A DNA stretch of 9,702 nucleotides, from contig JABDRH010000587.1 in the NCBI GenBank assembly GCA_013041835.1, positions 1 through 9,702 of the forward strand. Reading direction: 5' to 3'. The position numbers were made by a program, and so were the translations under genes. Shown here piece after piece: positions 7,241-9,702 of this stretch. The notes beneath the pieces are model-generated. The model was not told the origin of the DNA. It saw only the letters and a program-made list of their open reading frames with translations, and searched no databases. The first letter of the stretch is position 1. Each line of letters starts with the position of its first letter. This DNA comes from Desulfatitalea sp. Lineage in GTDB: Bacteria; Desulfobacterota; Desulfobacteria; Desulfobacterales; Desulfosarcinaceae.

Positions 7241-8875
7241 ATGCCATCGCTTCGCCTGAACCAACTCGATACCTTTGCCGGCTTGCAGCAGCATGCCACC
7301 ATCATGGACCATCCGGACCAGCACCTGCGCCGGCTGTTGGAAACGCCCCACCGCTTGAAAAAGTACTCTGTCCGGGGCGGTGGTCTGTTCATGGATTTTT
7401 CCAGACAGCGCCTGAACGACAGGACCCTTGAACTGCTTTTCACGCTGGAAGAGCAACTGGCGCTTCGGAAGCGATTCAACCGGATGTGCCAGGGGGACCG
7501 AATCAATGTGACGGAAAAACGCGAAGTACTTCACACGGCGACGCGCTATTTCGGCAAGCAACCCATCATGGTCCGTGGACAGGACATCATGACCGGTATC
7601 CGACGCGTACGAGACCAGATCAAACGCTTTAGCGAACAAGTGCACAGCGGTGAAATCAAAAGCGCTTCAGGCGGACCATTCCGTCACGTGGTCGTCATCG
7701 GCATCGGCGGCTCCTATCTTGGCACCGAATTTGTTTCCACTGCCCTTGCTGTTCACGCCGACAAAGGCATCACCCTGCACTATCTGTCCAATGTCGACAG
7801 CGACAACTTCGGCAGTGTGGTCAAGGCCATCGACCCGAAAACCACCTTGTGGGTGGTCATCTCCAAAAGCTACACCACGGCCGAAACATCGGCCAACACC
7901 CTGCTGGCCGAGCAGTTCATGCGCGATCAAGGGATCGATCCAGCCAAGCATATGGTCACAGTGACCAGCAAAGGAAGCCCGGGCGACGACCCCAATCGGC
8001 CGGTGCTGCAAACGTTTCACATGTTCGATTACATCGGCGGTCGCTACAGCGTCACCTCGGCCGTGGGCGGCGTGCCATTGAGCCTTTACCTGGGATATGA
8101 TCGCTTCGAACAGTTTCTCAAGGGGGCTGAACAGATGGACGACCACACGCTGAACGCGCCCGTGGAGAAGAATATACCCCTGATCGCCGCCCTTGTTTCA
8201 GTCTGGAACACCACCATCTTGGGGTACCCGCAGCAGGCCATCATACCCTACGCCGCGTCCCTGGCCAAGCTGGCCCCCCATGTCCAACAGCTCAACATGG
8301 AAAGCAACGGCAAGGCCGTGGATCTGCACGGTGCGCCACTGGAACAACCGGCGGGGGTGGTGATTTTCGGTGAGCCCGGCACCAACGCCCAACACTCATT
8401 CTTCCAGTTGGCCCACCAGGGCCGCGCTTTTCCCATTGATTTCATCGGTGTGCGCACCCCCTCGTGTACCCAGTACAAAGCGCCTGCCAAGGGCGTGTCC
8501 AATCATCAGGAACTTTGGGCCAACTTGCTGGCCCAGGCCCGTGCCTTGGCCGTCGGACGCGATAGCGAAGACAAGGCGCGTGATTTTCCAGGCAACCGCC
8601 CGAGTACGATCCTGATCCTGTCGGACCTCGGCCCCGAGAACATCGGCCGACTGCTCAGCTTTTACGAAGCCCGCACCGTTTACGAGGGATTTATCTGGGG
8701 GATCAACTCATTTGATCAATTCGGTGTGGAATTGGGAAAAAAAGTGGCCGACGGCCTACGCGGCCAGATGGCCATGCGAAACGACCAACCGGACCATCCC
8801 TTCACGGGCGCGGACGATATTTCAAAAGCCTACCTGCAATTTCTGTTCGGAGAGAAGTCGATTATATCTGTGTGA
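7241..8875 (+). CDS. pgi: glucose-6-phosphate isomerase
   Basis: PGI interconverts glucose 6-phosphate and fructose 6-phosphate in glycolysis and gluconeogenesis, in the cytosol. The 544 residues match the length of the E. coli-type enzyme. The first sugar-isomerase fold carries VVIGIGGSYLG (152-161) and the phosphate-binding SKSYTT. PGI signature 1 is DYIGGRYSVTS (from D263) and signature 2 is FDQFGVELGK, ending at catalytic K500. The catalytic set is complete: R268 in GGRYS, E354 in MESNGK, H385 in GTNAQHSF, and K500. The gene follows the lipoprotein gene by 27 bases with no terminator between them, so it may be read from the same transcript as the lipid transport genes, although no functional link is evident. 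Its last 46 bases overlap the end of murI on the opposite strand. Confidence 0.98.
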   Translation: MPSLRLNQLDTFAGLQQHATIMDHPDQHLRRLLETPHRLKKYSVRGGGLFMDFSRQRLNDRTLELLFTLEEQLALRKRFNRMCQGDRINVTEKREVLHTATRYFGKQPIMVRGQDIMTGIRRVRDQIKRFSEQVHSGEIKSASGGPFRHVVVIGIGGSYLGTEFVSTALAVHADKGITLHYLSNVDSDNFGSVVKAIDPKTTLWVVISKSYTTAETSANTLLAEQFMRDQGIDPAKHMVTVTSKGSPGDDPNRPVLQTFHMFDYIGGRYSVTSAVGGVPLSLYLGYDRFEQFLKGAEQMDDHTLNAPVEKNIPLIAALVSVWNTTILGYPQQAIIPYAASLAKLAPHVQQLNMESNGKAVDLHGAPLEQPAGVVIFGEPGTNAQHSFFQLAHQGRAFPIDFIGVRTPSCTQYKAPAKGVSNHQELWANLLAQARALAVGRDSEDKARDFPGNRPSTILILSDLGPENIGRLLSFYEARTVYEGFIWGINSFDQFGVELGKKVADGLRGQMAMRNDQPDHPFTGADDISKAYLQFLFGEKSIISV

Positions 8876-9681
8876 CCATCTCCGAAACCGGCAGGTAGCG
8901 CCATGACCGGCGCCGATCTCGACCACAGGCGGGCAACGACCTGCTCGAACCCGGCAAGTTCGCCGGTGGTGTAAAACTGTTCCATCCCAGAAGATGTTTG
9001 AAGGGTGAGAACGTCCGCCGCTTTCAATCTGCGGCTGACTTCCCTGGCCACCGCCTCCCCGGTGTCGATGATGACGATCCCGGGACCGGCGATCTCCTGG
9101 ATTAAATCGGAAAGCCATGGATAGTGGGTGCATCCAAGGACCAGCGTATCCGCCCCCTGATCCAACAGCAAGCCCACATAGCGCGCTACCAGCGCACGGG
9201 TGCCCGCGCTGTTGAGCGCGAGCTGTTCCACGACTTCCACCAATCCCGGGCACGCCTGTACCACCAGTTTTTTATCTCCGCCGAAACGCGTTACCAGGGA
9301 TTCAAATTTGCGGCTGCTGAGGGTTTCCCGTGTGGCCAGCACCCCCACGACACCGGATCGCGTCATGGCCAAGGCAGGCTTGATGCCGGGTTCCATACCG
9401 ATAATGGGCAGCGAAAATCGCTCCCGCATCCGTGCGATGGCCGCGGCTGTCGCCGTGTTGCAAGCCACCACCACGGCTTTGGCCTTTTGGGCCGTCAGGA
9501 ATTGACAAATGCAAAGAGCACGCGTTTCGATAAGTTCGGGCGGTTTATCTCCATACGGCAGATAGCGCGCATCCGCCACATATACCAGGTTTTCATAGGG
9601 CAGGTGTTCGCGGATACGCTGCAGGACCGACAAGCCGCCGATGCCTGAATCGAAGACACCTATGGGGCGACCATCGTCCAT
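8830..9681 (-). CDS. murI: glutamate racemase
   Basis: MurI converts L-glutamate to D-glutamate for the peptidoglycan stem peptide, in the cytosol. The 283 residues show the family motifs: GVFDSGIGGL (8-17) with acid/base-linked D11 and S12, the PYGDK segment (42-46), first catalytic cysteine C74 in CNTAT, and second catalytic cysteine C184 in GCTHYPWL with H186. The length is at the upper end of the usual range because of a C-terminal tail; the last 15 residues (269-283) lie in the 46-base overlap with the end of pgi. The only sensible start is the ATG at 9681, since the conserved fold begins within a few residues. It has no clear ribosome binding site, and a TAG in the same frame lies directly before it, which suggests coupling to an upstream gene outside the window. 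Confidence 0.97.
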   Translation of the reverse strand: MDDGRPIGVFDSGIGGLSVLQRIREHLPYENLVYVADARYLPYGDKPPELIETRALCICQFLTAQKAKAVVVACNTATAAAIARMRERFSLPIIGMEPGIKPALAMTRSGVVGVLATRETLSSRKFESLVTRFGGDKKLVVQACPGLVEVVEQLALNSAGTRALVARYVGLLLDQGADTLVLGCTHYPWLSDLIQEIAGPGIVIIDTGEAVAREVSRRLKAADVLTLQTSSGMEQFYTTGELAGFEQVVARLWSRSAPVMALPAGFGDGHTDIIDFSPNRNCR

Positions 9682-9702
9682 CTATTTGTGCAGTTTAAGC
9701 CG
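9682..9702 (-). other. possible 3' end of an upstream minus-strand gene
   Basis: Reading leftward from the window edge in the murI frame gives six sense codons (R L K L H K) and then TAG, with the murI ATG immediately after. An upstream gene ending here would explain why murI lacks a ribosome binding site. Twenty-one bases are too few to identify it, and the stop may equally be chance. Confidence 0.2.

Noticed and set aside
7013..7645. A 210-codon open frame on the minus strand opposite the lipoprotein and pgi genes.
   Set aside because: It lies across two well-supported plus-strand genes, has no recognisable domain, and is explained by GC-rich codon bias leaving antisense frames open.
7667..8146. 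A 159-codon open frame on the minus strand inside pgi.
   Set aside because: It is antisense to conserved PGI motifs and shows no family resemblance or ribosome binding site; a shadow of pgi.

Overview
The window reads as ordinary chromosomal DNA from a Gram-negative bacterium: compact, GC-rich and almost wholly coding. The gene set is an envelope lipid transporter with its permease fused to a STAS domain, an outer-membrane lipoprotein, peptidoglycan synthesis and the non-mevalonate isoprenoid pathway. My best guess is a Desulfobacterota / deltaproteobacterial relative. This rests on the STAS-MlaE fusion and gene order seen by eye, not on a database search. No mobile element, CRISPR array, tRNA, rRNA or phage gene was found.

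Left part, minus strand (1-3364): ispF, uvrB and uvrC follow each other with gaps of 44 and 10 bases, so they are probably co-transcribed. IspF makes MECDP in isoprenoid synthesis. UvrB and UvrC are the damage-verifying helicase and dual-incision nuclease of nucleotide excision repair. UvrC runs off the left edge with 275 codons visible.

A 193-base divergent intergenic region (3365-3557) separates this group from the plus-strand group. It holds candidate promoters in both directions, a short inverted repeat and a 9-base tandem duplication.

Middle, plus strand (3558-7213): a four-gene Mla/MCE-type lipid transport operon. In order it encodes a STAS-MlaE inner-membrane permease, an MlaF-type ATPase, an MlaD-type MCE protein with a long helical C-terminal region, and a PqiC/ABC_trans_aux-type lipoprotein. 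No soluble shuttle (MlaC) is present. The parts therefore suggest a trans-envelope bridge, with the MCE helices reaching toward an outer-membrane lipoprotein, rather than the shuttle design of E. coli Mla. The STAS domain has Asp where related STAS domains carry the regulatory Ser/Thr.

Right part: pgi (glucose-6-phosphate isomerase) follows 27 bases after the lipoprotein gene on the plus strand, with a strong ribosome binding site. It converges on murI (glutamate racemase, minus strand), and the two coding regions overlap tail to tail by 46 bases. The murI start codon directly follows an in-frame TAG that may end another minus-strand gene lying outside the window.

I see no strong evidence of an undescribed system. 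The points most worth a second look are the STAS-MlaE fusion with its Asp substitution, the Mla/Pqi-like hybrid operon, and the pgi-murI overlap.
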